Source: Edaphobacter sp. 12200R-103
Lineage (GTDB): Bacteria; Acidobacteriota; Terriglobia; Terriglobales; Acidobacteriaceae
NCBI RefSeq assembly: GCF_010093025.1
Contig: NZ_CP048114.1
Coordinates: forward strand, 3,844,001-3,908,000
Direction of reading: 5' to 3'
Length of the DNA: 64,000 nt
A program made the translations under genes and the position numbers. The notes beneath the pieces are model-generated. The model was given only the letters and a program-made list of their open reading frames with translations. It was not told the origin of the DNA and searched no databases. Positions 9,501 to 17,903 of the stretch are shown here, piece after piece (position 1 is the stretch's first letter; the number at the start of each line of letters is the position of its first letter).

Positions 9501-10933
9501 AGGCGGCCTGTGAGTTTGGCTTTGTGACGCCGGAGTGGTTTGCCTCGGCGACGCTGGGAACGTTCGATACCTACGACAAGCTCGAGAAACAGCGCGGGCA
9601 TATCTACAACTGGTATGACATCGAGACGCTGCAGCCGATCTCTCCTAGAATCGTCTCGGCAGTGGATAGCGGGAACCTCGCCGCTTCGTTTTACTCCATG
9701 CATTCGGGAGTTCTGGAGATGCTGAAACGGCCATTCCTGCAGGAGGAATGGCTGGCGACAAGGGACGAAAGCGACGGTGGGGATTGGGCGGAAGCCGAGA
9801 GGCGTCGCGCTCGCGAGAACTGGAGGGGTTTTGCGGAGAATTATGCTCCCTGGCGTTCTGCCCGCTTTGCTTCTCTCTTCCAGGGTGCTACGCTTGTCGC
9901 GCAGCCGGAGTCGTTGACGCTGTCGAAGGCGCTCGGCTACATCAACGATCTTGACGCGAAACTTGCAACCGTCGCGGGCAGTGCAGAACTGCAGCGGCTT
10001 GCGGGCGAGCTGCGCGAGCTGTTGCCGGCTGCAAAGGCCCGCATCACCAGGTTGTGCGAGGATCTCCAGTCGATCGCAGCGCGAGCGAATCGTTATGCGG
10101 ACCAGATGCAGTATGGTTTCCTGCTGGTCAAATCGCGGAATCTGCTCTCGATCGGTTATGACGGCGTGACGGGTGAGCTCTACGGAGCCTGCTACGACCT
10201 GCTGGCGTCCGAGGCCAGGATGGCATTCTTCCTTGCCGTTGCAAAGGGAGATATCCCGCAGGAGTCGTGGTTCCGCCTCGATCGGTCCCATCTTCTGGTG
10301 AAGGGACGCGCCTGCCTGCTCTCGTGGACGGGCACGATGTTCGAGTACATGATGCCGTCACTCTGGATGCGTCCTTACGCGAATACTTTGATTACCCGCT
10401 CGCTGGAGTCGGCCCTGCGGATTCAGCGCGATCATGTAAGAAACATGCCGTGGGGTATCTCGGAATCGGGATTCGCCAGGACCGACCCGGCCGGGCGATA
10501 CGGATACCAGGCGTGGGGCATTCCGCAGATCGCGTTGAAGTACGGCGCGGAGGATGGCCCTGTGATCTCACCCTATTCCACGTTTCTTGCGCTGGGGCTT
10601 CTACGGGACGATGCGGTGGCGAACCTGCGTCGCATGGCGACTATGGGATGGGTCGGCGACTACGGCTTTTACGAAGCTGCTGACTATACAGAAGGACGGG
10701 AGCCGCAGATGGTGCGGTCCTGGATGGCTCATCATCAGGGGATGAGTCTGCTTGCTCTGACGAATCTGCTTCGCGAAGGGGCCTTCCAGCGATGGTTCCA
10801 CAGTACGCCCATCGTCCGGGCGACGGAGCTGTTGTTGCACGAGAAGCCCTTGAGTAAGGAGGCTAAAGGAGAACTGGATGAGGCTACCGTGGAGAAAGCG
10901 CCTCCTGCTGAGGGACAATCCAGGGTGGCCTGA
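6566..10933 (+). CDS. Cyclic beta-1,2-glucan synthase-like protein: GT84 plus GH189-like (glycoamylase) domains, no GH94
   Basis: This 1455-residue membrane protein has an N-terminal soluble region (about 1-330) and paired membrane helices near 336-390. A GT84-type glycosyltransferase core follows, with LDSDTQ at about 551-556, an SHDLIEG motif and the RKHRWVRGDW segment. More membrane helices lie near 740-910, then a glycoamylase/GH189-like domain from about 920 to 1440 with the family stretches SPTNLG, HIYNWYD, VDSGNLA and MPWGISES. In ChvB/NdvB synthases the GT84 part elongates UDP-glucose-derived beta-1,2 chains, the GH189 part cyclises them, and a C-terminal GH94 part controls chain length. 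Those proteins have about 2800 residues. This one stops cleanly after the GH189-like domain, so it may make linear or differently sized glucans. AGAGG lies just before the ATG. Confidence 0.8.
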   Translation: MALSEDLTSAHAAPLTAPIQETAATGLPEEPTIGEAELKRHANELAQRLRAQRPGKSQEDLIRYLDHLRKWLAARVPIWKQGTSTSELTPKLELVESARMFESVIPRGEGAATMFKDVPVAELPPVGMLPQVIHLAGSYLTAVDGIWSPRTLSLYVEQVQLHHPLRLREIELLPDALRISQLEFILNRADAAFAQGELPPIEQSPFSAPIHSLRRMNQIEWRDILEPLVAFDPVLRLDPVGVFALMEEETRAAYRLRIAELARHADTNEVQTAQVALELAQTAAHTEYSDPRMAKRKSHIGYYLFADGIRELKLRIGFRPSPMERLQEWVSAYNEEFYILGTFILALLLITAIILPLVPHHDFWPVMAALLLALLPATQGAVDLVNGIVVMLMKTEALPKLDFSKGIPREAATLVVVPTLLMNEKQVEELVDELEARYLSNQDPNLHFALLTDLPDTAARPPQVDEGPLVDHAARLIDHLNRKYADRQAGSFLLLHRHRAFNARQGVWMGWERKRGKLLDLNRLLEEEHDSFPRKAGPLGVLERIRYVITLDSDTQLPKGTAARMIGTMIHPLNQAIIHPKLRTVTAGYGILQPRVGVSVSSASRSRLAALYSGETGFDVYARAVSDAYQDLFGEGIFTGKGIYDVSAFHAVLNHRFPRNALLSHDLIEGAYARAGLVSDIEVIDDYPSHYLAHMKRKHRWVRGDWQILRWLFNVVPDEYGRLVVNPISTISRWKILDNLRRSLIEPIAFLLFVFGWFFLPGGGLYWTVAVLVLILLPGLVQLGFYLGRALFRHSFAALRDGARTFLSSLAITLLNLIFLPHHMLLSLDAIIRSLVRIFLSGNNLLDWETAAQSESSAGRGSLDTYLKLSPLISLTIALGLALARPASLFAAAPVLVLWALAPAVATWVNSPPRAEEGPLKKADREFLERQALLIWRYFLEFGGPENHWLIPDNVEERETYQVRKLSPTNLGMLINARQAACEFGFVTPEWFASATLGTFDTYDKLEKQRGHIYNWYDIETLQPISPRIVSAVDSGNLAASFYSMHSGVLEMLKRPFLQEEWLATRDESDGGDWAEAERRRARENWRGFAENYAPWRSARFASLFQGATLVAQPESLTLSKALGYINDLDAKLATVAGSAELQRLAGELRELLPAAKARITRLCEDLQSIAARANRYADQMQYGFLLVKSRNLLSIGYDGVTGELYGACYDLLASEARMAFFLAVAKGDIPQESWFRLDRSHLLVKGRACLLSWTGTMFEYMMPSLWMRPYANTLITRSLESALRIQRDHVRNMPWGISESGFARTDPAGRYGYQAWGIPQIALKYGAEDGPVISPYSTFLALGLLRDDAVANLRRMATMGWVGDYGFYEAADYTEGREPQMVRSWMAHHQGMSLLALTNLLREGAFQRWFHSTPIVRATELLLHEKPLSKEAKGELDEATVEKAPPAEGQSRVA

Positions 10934-10982
10934 CGGATGTCTTCTGCCCGAAGCAGCGTAGGCGCTCCAGGCAAAAGACAGG

Positions 10983-11049
10983 GATCCTTCGCCTGCGGCT
11001 CAGAATGACGGCCTCCTCACTTTTGCGATGACGGCCTGCCCACCTTTGC
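10983..11049. repeat. Intergenic repeat fragment plus a 22/23-bp imperfect tandem repeat
   Basis: Between two convergent genes, bases 10983-11009 read as a degenerate copy of the element also found at 30401-30431; both share the core TTCGxCTGCG...GCTCAGxATGAC. Immediately after, two near-identical units lie head to tail at 11005-11026 and 11027-11049, both beginning ATGACGGCCT and ending TTTGC. There is no coding potential and no clear terminator in this 124-bp gap. Confidence 0.55.
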
Positions 11050-11058
11050 TAGAGCCGT

Positions 11059-12369
11059 TTAATAATTTCTGAAGCCGGCAAGCTTCAAGGCGTTGGGGGG
11101 TTCAGGGTTTGCCATAAAGTGCTTCCAGACGAAGCCGGAACGGTAGTTCTCGATCATCAAGACACTGATGCCGAGGTCGATGCCGAGGACGTCCGCGTCA
11201 TACCATGCCAGGTCAGGATGGAATGCATCGCACGGGCCATACCTCCCCCAGGCATACTGGCCGAACTTTTCCTTAAGGGAGCGAAGCACGCGCAGGCAGT
11301 CTTCCGGCAGGAAGGGCATCGATCCCGCCGTGGCGCACGGAACTACGCTTCCGTCGATCGGTCCCATCAACGGTGGCCCTCCCCATGCGGTGTAACCATG
11401 CATCCAGTCGGAGGCGGTCAGCCCCCAATAGTCGTCGGTGTAGCCGCGGTTCAGGCTGAGGCAGAATGCCTTGTGCGCTCGGACGGCGGTGACGGAGTTT
11501 GCAAAGTAGTCTGCGTAGGAGTCCCGCTTCCGGTAGAAGTCGAACCAGGCGTGGGAATACAGGTGGATAAAGAGCGGATCGTGGCCGCTGATGAAATGAA
11601 ACTTCTCGAACCTGACACGCGGTCGCGAGAAGTTCTTCCAGAAGGAAGGATCGATGGGATGCGTCGGGGATCCGATCGCCAGCAGATACATCATCATCAT
11701 CTCTGCATAGTGATCCCATCGCGGCGTCAGGAATCCAGTCGCCGGAAGCCAACCCAGCGCGAAGGTCTGCCCGTTGTTGAGCATCCAGGGCCAGTCGACG
11801 CGGTTGTAAATCTGGGTGGCGAGATCGGTGATCTTAGGGTCTTTGAAGTATGCGCGGCAGGTAAGGATTCCGCACAGAAAGATCGCTGTATCGATCGGCG
11901 AGACCTCGACATTGAGCAGCGGAAGTCCTGTTTTGACATCGTTGAAGTGGTAGTAGAAGCCATGCTCGGTTGGCATCGGCTTCAAGTGGAACTGAAGGGT
12001 GGCGATGACACGTCGCCGGATTCGATCGGATGGGAGATACTTCCGGCTGTCTGCAATGCAGAGAGCGGTAAGACCGAATCCCGTAGCCGCGATACTGGAC
12101 GCAAAGCGGGGGTCCATTTGTCCTGCGGGCAGATGATTGTTGGCGCGGTCCAGTATCTGTCCGGTCGCGGGATCTGCCTGTTCATAAAAGTAGAGGCAGG
12201 CCTGCCGCTCCATCTCATCGAGAAAGGCGGTAGCGTCGGGATCGAGCCGCGCCGGTCGCGGGGCCGCCAGGGCGGTGTTCTCGAGAGACGGAAACGCCAG
12301 GCCGCCGAGAAGAGAGCCACCAATCCATTGCAACGCTCTTCGGCGCGTGAGCGCGCGCGAAGGAATCAT
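11059..12369 (-). CDS. GH144-like (glycoamylase fold) enzyme, probable Tat-exported endo-beta-1,2-glucanase
   Basis: This protein of about 436 residues starts at the ATG at 12369, preceded by AGGAC at good spacing; a start 15 codons upstream is possible. The N-terminus has a twin-arginine signal (TRRRALQWIGG, hydrophobic core, cleavage near TALA), so the enzyme is probably folded before export. The rest is one alpha/alpha-barrel glycoamylase domain (Pfam PF10091 type), with segments such as FLDEMERQACLYFYEQ, GFGLTAL and the C-terminal DVLGIDLGISVLMIENYRSG typical of GH144. GH144 enzymes cut linear beta-1,2-glucan to sophoro-oligosaccharides. It follows the GH39 gene by 52 bp on the same strand and converges on the glucan-synthase-like gene, whose GH189-like domain has the same fold. 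Substrate is inferred from family and context. Confidence 0.78.
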   Translation of the reverse strand: MIPSRALTRRRALQWIGGSLLGGLAFPSLENTALAAPRPARLDPDATAFLDEMERQACLYFYEQADPATGQILDRANNHLPAGQMDPRFASSIAATGFGLTALCIADSRKYLPSDRIRRRVIATLQFHLKPMPTEHGFYYHFNDVKTGLPLLNVEVSPIDTAIFLCGILTCRAYFKDPKITDLATQIYNRVDWPWMLNNGQTFALGWLPATGFLTPRWDHYAEMMMMYLLAIGSPTHPIDPSFWKNFSRPRVRFEKFHFISGHDPLFIHLYSHAWFDFYRKRDSYADYFANSVTAVRAHKAFCLSLNRGYTDDYWGLTASDWMHGYTAWGGPPLMGPIDGSVVPCATAGSMPFLPEDCLRVLRSLKEKFGQYAWGRYGPCDAFHPDLAWYDADVLGIDLGISVLMIENYRSGFVWKHFMANPEPPNALKLAGFRNY

Positions 12370-12421
12370 CGTCGTCCTGGCGTCTTCATGATGAATTGTG
12401 AGCCCGCCGAGCACCCTGAGA

Positions 12422-14074
12422 TTAGCGCGTCGCCTTTCCGTTGTTGATGATGATTACGACCAACCCCTGAGGGGGAACCTGGAGCTGCAAACGCCCGTCC
12501 TGGAGCTTCGTGGTCTCTGGAGCAGCCGGCCGACCCGCCTCGCGTAATTGAACGATCTGTTCTCGCGAGGGAAATGCAGGCCGGCCCATCTCGTCATACT
12601 TCTTGATCACATTGCCGTGATTCTCGTCGAGTCGCAGAACGGTAGCCATAGCGGACGACGATACTCCGGCTATCTGCAGTGTAAATGCACGGTCTGGACC
12701 ACGGGTAACGGGCGGCGCGGTGTACGCTGCTCCCGTTCCGTCGGGAGCAGCGTAGTTCCAGAGCGCCACTGCGATAGAGCCGTCACTGCGCCGCGTCGCC
12801 AGGGCAGAATCGGACTGGAGCGGAATGCGCTGATCCCCCAGCTGGTGCAACATGGCAAAGGCGTTGAAGGCGGGTTTGGGAATACCGTGCTCCGCCAGAA
12901 TGCCGAATCCTCCGTAGAAGGGCGTTCGGACGACACCCTGCTCTTCGAAGACATCGGAGAAGGTCCAGTAGCTCATGGCTTCGGTCAGACCATCGCACTG
13001 GCTGATGGTCGTGGCGAGCCATGGCCCCATGTAGGTGGTGTCGGTGACGTTTGGCTCGTTGGCATAGCTGGCGTTGTATTCGCTGAAGATAAGCGGCAGC
13101 GAAGGAAACGGCGAAGCTGCGATCTCGTCATGCACCTTGCGGACCGCTCTGCATACCATGCGGTCGCGTGGAATCGCCTCATCGGTGTGGAAGACATCCT
13201 TCGCTGTGTCGTTGGCGTAGACGTGGCTGGTAACGAAGTCGACCGGGATGTTCTTCTCCTTGCAGTGGCGAAGGAAGTCGCTGGTCCACGCTGCCTGTGC
13301 TGTGGAAGGGCCGCCGACTCGCAGCCGCGAGTTGACCTTCTTGATCGCGAGTGCCGTGTGATCGTAAAGCTCAAAGTAGCTCTCCTGTGCCGGAGTGCCC
13401 TTCCAGAAATCGATGTTCGGCTCGTTCCACACCTCGAAGTCCCAGTGAGAGACCTCATCGAGGCCGTAACGGTCGACCAGGTGATGGACAAACGCGGTGA
13501 TCATCGCGTCCCACTGGGTGTAATCACGCGGAGGGTTAACGTTGGGACGATACCAGAACGGGTGTGACGCCTCCGGCTGCGAGGAAAGTTTGCGGGGCAT
13601 GAAGCTGAGTTCGACGAACGGACGCACCCCCTGCTCGAGCAGACCATCGTAGATCTGATCGATATAGGAGAAGTTATAGATTCCGGCGTTGTCGTTCGAA
13701 GCCTGGTCTTGCGCGCCGCGCATCTGGGCAAACTGGACGGGCTTACGGTCCGGGTCGTAGAGTCCCACTTCATCGTCGAAGATGCCATGAAACCGCACGC
13801 TGCGAAGCTCCGTAACGCGCTTAACGGTCTGGAGATCGCGGCGATATCCGTCGCGCAGCGACAGGATCGCTCGTCCTGATCCAAACATCTGTTCCCAGAA
13901 GTGTGGAAAGGGAGTCGTTTTGGCATGGGCATCGATCCGGATAGCTGTCGTTCCGGGATCTGTGATCTGCGCACCGATGGCAGGCAAGCTTGTCAATGCA
14001 AACGCTCCCAGGGTAAACAGGCTCAACCGTATGGCAAGTCGATCATAGAAGCGCTTCTTTTGGCAGGCAGGCAT
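12422..14074 (-). CDS. Secreted GH39-type glycosidase (copy A)
   Basis: This 550-residue protein has a signal peptide ending near residue 35 (PAIGA, then Q). The clan GH-A barrel carries the acid/base glutamate in FEVWNEPN (E218) and the nucleophile in IFSEYN (E332), followed by a small beta-sandwich to the C-terminus. GH39 members include beta-xylosidases and alpha-iduronidases, and bacterial relatives act on varied beta-glycosides; the substrate is not fixed by the sequence. It is the first gene of a minus-strand pair with the GH144-like gene and diverges from the TonB receptor gene at 14447, sharing the region that holds the LacI-type palindrome. A clear paralogue lies at 30471-31982; the two share the stretches TPFPHFWE.MFGSGRA and GGP near the active site. 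Confidence 0.85.
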   Translation of the reverse strand: MPACQKKRFYDRLAIRLSLFTLGAFALTSLPAIGAQITDPGTTAIRIDAHAKTTPFPHFWEQMFGSGRAILSLRDGYRRDLQTVKRVTELRSVRFHGIFDDEVGLYDPDRKPVQFAQMRGAQDQASNDNAGIYNFSYIDQIYDGLLEQGVRPFVELSFMPRKLSSQPEASHPFWYRPNVNPPRDYTQWDAMITAFVHHLVDRYGLDEVSHWDFEVWNEPNIDFWKGTPAQESYFELYDHTALAIKKVNSRLRVGGPSTAQAAWTSDFLRHCKEKNIPVDFVTSHVYANDTAKDVFHTDEAIPRDRMVCRAVRKVHDEIAASPFPSLPLIFSEYNASYANEPNVTDTTYMGPWLATTISQCDGLTEAMSYWTFSDVFEEQGVVRTPFYGGFGILAEHGIPKPAFNAFAMLHQLGDQRIPLQSDSALATRRSDGSIAVALWNYAAPDGTGAAYTAPPVTRGPDRAFTLQIAGVSSSAMATVLRLDENHGNVIKKYDEMGRPAFPSREQIVQLREAGRPAAPETTKLQDGRLQLQVPPQGLVVIIINNGKATR

Positions 14075-14446
14075 CGTCCGAATTCATCTCCACGTTCTAT
14101 TTCTTCAACTTAAGATGCGGATTCAGCTAAACCGTCTCCTGTATTCCACAAAAGGGCTGTTGTCCGTATCCAGAGGACACCCATTGCCGAGAGCCGCGAA
14201 TCTGGCCGCCCCGCATTCGCTTTCGAGGAGACATATCAGGACATTTCTGTATGGAAATTTCTTCCTGGGAGGCGTCTTGCAGATTTTTTTAAATTCATGC
14301 TTGACGAAGCCTCTTCGCGTCCTGCTTAATTGCAAGCGCAATTTTATGTCCGGTTTAGACAAACGTTTGTCTATTTTGAAATACAGCTCCCATCAGAGGT
14401 GCGGGAACGGCAGCCGGATTGAGGCAATTTTTACGGAGGCAACATC
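14075..14446. promoter_or_regulatory. Divergent promoter region between GH39 and the TonB receptor
   Basis: This 372-bp region holds no gene. On the plus strand TTGACG (14301-14306) and CTTAAT (14325-14330), 18 bases apart, form a plausible sigma70 promoter for the receptor gene. The 18-bp palindrome at 14356-14373 would sit about 20 bases after the transcription start. The sequence before position 14280 shows no further recognisable element; the minus-strand promoter for GH39 was not pinned down. Confidence 0.5.
14356..14373. promoter_or_regulatory. LacI-type operator, perfect 18-bp palindrome
   Basis: TAGACAAACGTTTGTCTA is its own reverse complement, with the central CG step typical of LacI/GalR-family operators. 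An identical copy occurs at 22043-22060 before the GH3 operon, next to the only LacI-family gene of the window. It lies 74 bp before the receptor ATG and just after the predicted promoter, a position where a bound repressor would block transcription. Confidence 0.8.
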
Positions 14447-17400
14447 ATGAAACGCTATTCCATATGGCTCCTGACGGTCTGGGCGGTGCTATGTCTGGCA
14501 GGAACGCAGGATACTGCGCATGCCCAGAGTATGAACGCCGGCGATATTCGAGGCATTGTGACGGACCCCAGCGGCGCCGCGATCCCCGATGTTACTGTCA
14601 CGGTTCTCAACAAGAACACGGGAGTGTCGAAAAATTTCAACACCAACCAGGACGGTCTGTACGATACCTCCTCTATTGTTCCGGGCACCTACGAGCTGAC
14701 CTTCAGCAAAGATGGATTTCAGAAGTTTGTCCGGTCCGGAATCACCATTCAGGTAGGTAATGTCACCGTCAATGCGCAGCTCAGTGTGGGTGCCGTAACG
14801 GAACAGGTCGTCGTGAATACCGATTTGCCCCTGCTCTCTACCGAGAACGCCGAGCAGACCACGACGCTGGAAGCCAAGACTATGGCGGAGCTTCCTCAAA
14901 CAGGAACGCCGAACTGGGAGAACTTTACCATTCTGGTGCCAGGCGCAACGGGTGCGCCCGGCGGATCTCAGGGAGCTAAGAGCCCGGGACAGGAAGTGGC
15001 GGTCAACGGAAATCTCCCGTTTAGCACGGTTCTTGCGGACGGCGCTGCCATTACGCTGCCTTCCAGCGCTAACGCCGATGTGATGATCTTCGAGACCATC
15101 CAGGAAGTAAAGGTCAGTGCTTCGGCATTTTCTGCCCAGTATGGGGTTGGCGGCATCATGTTCAACCAGATCAGCAAGGGCGGAACGAACAGCTTCCATG
15201 GATCGGCCTATGAGTACTTTCAGAACGATGCCCTGAACGCTGCCAGCTATGCATTCGCCCACAAGACCAGGCAGCAGGCGATTGCCAAGGTTCGTTACAA
15301 CAATTTTGGTTTCTCGGTAGGCGGACCGATCTTCAAAAAGAGACTCTTCTTCTTCTTCGATTACGACAAGATCATCAATCATGGCGCTGCAGCGCAGGGG
15401 TACAGAACCGTTCCTACGGATGCGATGCTGAATGGCGACTTTACTGGTCTGCCTACCATCTATGACCCGGCCACTACGGTTCTGACTCAGGCAACCGGGA
15501 CTCGGCCGCTGCCCGGAGTTGCCGGCCAGACTCAGAAGTGCCCCTGTTACGACCGTCTCTCTTTCGCGCAGGAGTATGGCAATGGAAACAGGATTCCCGC
15601 GAGCCGGCTGGACCCGGTGGCCAAGGCTTCCGGGGCGCTCTTCCCCAGGCCCAATACTCCTCCGACCATCGCCAGCAATGGTCTTCCGCAGAATAATTTT
15701 TTCTATAACGTTCCCAACTCGCAGCCGTTCCAGAAGTTCTTTGGCCGGGCGGACTTCGACATCACGAGCAATAACCGTCTGACCATGACGGAGACAGCAA
15801 GCGATAATCCGGCCTTTTCCAATGGCGAGGGCTTCTGTCCTATCAACTGCCAGTCGCAGGACGTCAGCAGACACAACGCCCAGATTACCGATGTGTGGAC
15901 GATTTCACCGAATGTCATCAATGAGCTACGGGTTGGTTATACCAACCAGATGAACTACTTTGTTCCCGCCTCGCTGGGCGAAGGTTATCCGGCAAAGCTG
16001 GGATGGCAGTTTGCGAAAGCTGACGTTTTACCGCAGTACAACATCAACCAGTTCTATACGATTCAGCCTGCAATCAATGCAGTCTACAAAGAGCACGTCT
16101 ACGACCCCTCGGATGTTGTCACCCTTATCCGCGGCAAGCACATTCTCCACTTTGGTGGTGAATTCCTGTTCTTCCGCGACAATTCCACTGCCTGGGGAAA
16201 TATCAATCCGGGCATCATGACCTACACCGGCCAATACACAGCTTCGACGAATGTAACGAATGGTACCGGGTTGTCGTACGCCGACTTCCTTCTAGGTCAG
16301 ACAGAGAAGTGGAGTGCGCAGGTGACGCCGGAGTATGGCGGGCGTATGCGGTTACCCCAGGTGTTTGTCCAGGACGATTACAAAGTCACGCCAAACCTCA
16401 CCCTCAACCTCGGTCTTCGTTATCAGATTCAGTCGGGCTGGGGTGAAGTGAAGGGTAATATGCGGGCCTTCGATCCGAAGGTTCAGAATCCGGCGACCGG
16501 CACCATGGGAGCCATGTGGTATGGCTCGACAAAGGCGAATGGGCGTACGACGTTGCAGGCTCCTGTCTACAACACGTTTCTTCCCCGTGTAGGTTTTGCG
16601 TGGCTGATGCATCCTGACACGACGCTTCGCGGCGGGTTCGGTCTGTATGCCTACAACTGGAGTCTGGATACCTACGGCGGTGGTATGGGAGGAGCGTTTG
16701 GCACGCAGGGCAACCTTGAAGACCAGGCGCCCAATGTAAATCCGGTCGTTGTGCTGGGATCGTCCGGCGCAAATCTGCCGTACCTGAATGCGACGACTGC
16801 CCCGGAGGGATTCAACGGACAGCAGGTGTCCTACAACCAGTATCACTCTCCTGTGGGTGGTTCCTATCAGTGGAACCTGAGTCTGCAGAAACAGGTGGGA
16901 TCGGATTTGGTGATGGAACTGGCCTATGTCGCCAGCCACGGTCACGATCTGCCGTTTCCTGTGGATATCAACCAGGTTCATAAAGAGAACCTGACGCCAA
17001 ATGACACGGGTGCTCGACCGTACCCGCAGTATCGCGGGATTCAGGGCAGCACCAACAATGCGCTATCAAACTACAACTCGCTCCAGGCGATCATTCAGAA
17101 GCGCATGTCGCATGGTTTGAGCTTCAACTTCAGCTATGTCTGGTCACACTTTATGAGCGACATGGATTCGTCTGGATGGGGAAGCCGGGCGGGCGCCCAG
17201 AACTATCAGGACGCCTACAACCCCAGGGCGAACTATGCAAACTCGAACTTTGACGTGAGAAACGCCTTTAAAGGCAACGTGGTGTATCAGCTTCCTTTCG
17301 GGAGAGGACGCCAGTTCCTGAACAACAACATGTTCCTGGATGAGGTGATTGGTGGATGGCAGGCTTCGGGCACACTCACACTTCTGAGCGGCCAGCCCTT

Positions 17401-17827
17401 CACGGTGTACATGGACCAAAATGCATCGTCGTACACGCTTACCTCCAATGGCAGGTGGTATCCCAACCTGGTTGGAACACCCACGTTGTCGAATCGTGGG
17501 GCTTTCCATGGAACGAACCAGTGGTTCAACGAGGCGGCTTATGCGCAGCCGACTCCAGGAACCCTGGGCACGAATGGCAGGAATTCGCTGAATGGGCCCG
17601 GACTGAGCAACGTGAACTTCTCGCTTGGCAAGTCGTTCTCTATCTGGGAGAACGTGAAGTTCCAGGTACGGGCGGATGCCAGCAACATCTTCAATCATCC
17701 GAGCTTCGGGTTGCCCAACGGTGCCCTTACGCTCACTTCAGGAGCCGTCAACACCGGAACTTCGACCATCCGATCGACTACGGTCGGCGGTCGTACGATG
17801 CAGTTGAGCGGCCGCATCACGTTCTAA
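14447..17827 (+). CDS. TonB-dependent receptor, Oar-like, with N-terminal carboxypeptidase-regulatory domain
   Basis: This 1126-residue outer-membrane protein has a signal peptide cut near residue 26 (AHA, then Q). A CarboxypepD-regulatory beta-sandwich (about 33-115: GIVTDPSGAAIPDVTVTV) follows, then a plug domain (about 130-240) and a large beta-barrel ending in a C-terminal aromatic residue (RITF). Such receptors import oligosaccharides or chelates with TonB/ExbBD energy, and they are greatly expanded in Acidobacteriota. Control by the palindrome at 14356 links it to the LacI regulator and the GH3-GH5-GH30 operon, so a beta-glucan oligosaccharide is the likely cargo. GGAGG lies seven bases before the ATG. 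A strong terminator follows at 17836. The barrel class is certain; the substrate is inferred. Confidence 0.9.
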   Translation: MKRYSIWLLTVWAVLCLAGTQDTAHAQSMNAGDIRGIVTDPSGAAIPDVTVTVLNKNTGVSKNFNTNQDGLYDTSSIVPGTYELTFSKDGFQKFVRSGITIQVGNVTVNAQLSVGAVTEQVVVNTDLPLLSTENAEQTTTLEAKTMAELPQTGTPNWENFTILVPGATGAPGGSQGAKSPGQEVAVNGNLPFSTVLADGAAITLPSSANADVMIFETIQEVKVSASAFSAQYGVGGIMFNQISKGGTNSFHGSAYEYFQNDALNAASYAFAHKTRQQAIAKVRYNNFGFSVGGPIFKKRLFFFFDYDKIINHGAAAQGYRTVPTDAMLNGDFTGLPTIYDPATTVLTQATGTRPLPGVAGQTQKCPCYDRLSFAQEYGNGNRIPASRLDPVAKASGALFPRPNTPPTIASNGLPQNNFFYNVPNSQPFQKFFGRADFDITSNNRLTMTETASDNPAFSNGEGFCPINCQSQDVSRHNAQITDVWTISPNVINELRVGYTNQMNYFVPASLGEGYPAKLGWQFAKADVLPQYNINQFYTIQPAINAVYKEHVYDPSDVVTLIRGKHILHFGGEFLFFRDNSTAWGNINPGIMTYTGQYTASTNVTNGTGLSYADFLLGQTEKWSAQVTPEYGGRMRLPQVFVQDDYKVTPNLTLNLGLRYQIQSGWGEVKGNMRAFDPKVQNPATGTMGAMWYGSTKANGRTTLQAPVYNTFLPRVGFAWLMHPDTTLRGGFGLYAYNWSLDTYGGGMGGAFGTQGNLEDQAPNVNPVVVLGSSGANLPYLNATTAPEGFNGQQVSYNQYHSPVGGSYQWNLSLQKQVGSDLVMELAYVASHGHDLPFPVDINQVHKENLTPNDTGARPYPQYRGIQGSTNNALSNYNSLQAIIQKRMSHGLSFNFSYVWSHFMSDMDSSGWGSRAGAQNYQDAYNPRANYANSNFDVRNAFKGNVVYQLPFGRGRQFLNNNMFLDEVIGGWQASGTLTLLSGQPFTVYMDQNASSYTLTSNGRWYPNLVGTPTLSNRGAFHGTNQWFNEAAYAQPTPGTLGTNGRNSLNGPGLSNVNFSLGKSFSIWENVKFQVRADASNIFNHPSFGLPNGALTLTSGAVNTGTSTIRSTTVGGRTMQLSGRITF

Positions 17828-17835
17828 CGATGATT

Positions 17836-17867
17836 GGGATGGCGAGTAATCGCCATCCCACTTTTTT
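17836..17867 (+). terminator. Intrinsic terminator after the TonB receptor
   Basis: A perfect 10-bp stem (GGGATGGCGA at 17836-17845, TCGCCATCCC at 17850-17859) with loop GTAA is followed by ACTTTTTT. It begins nine bases after the receptor stop codon and insulates the receptor from the TPR gene at 17904. Confidence 0.93.
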
Positions 17868-17903
17868 CCCTCCACTGCCGCTCGGCGGGCGTATGGTCGT
17901 GAG

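Noticed and set aside
11119..12447. A 442-codon plus-strand frame opposite the GH144-like gene
   Set aside because: The opposite frame carries the signal peptide and glycoamylase fold; this one is low-complexity and has no recognisable domain.
14489..15874. A 461-codon minus-strand frame inside the TonB receptor
   Set aside because: Antisense shadow; the receptor frame has signal peptide, regulatory domain and plug in order.
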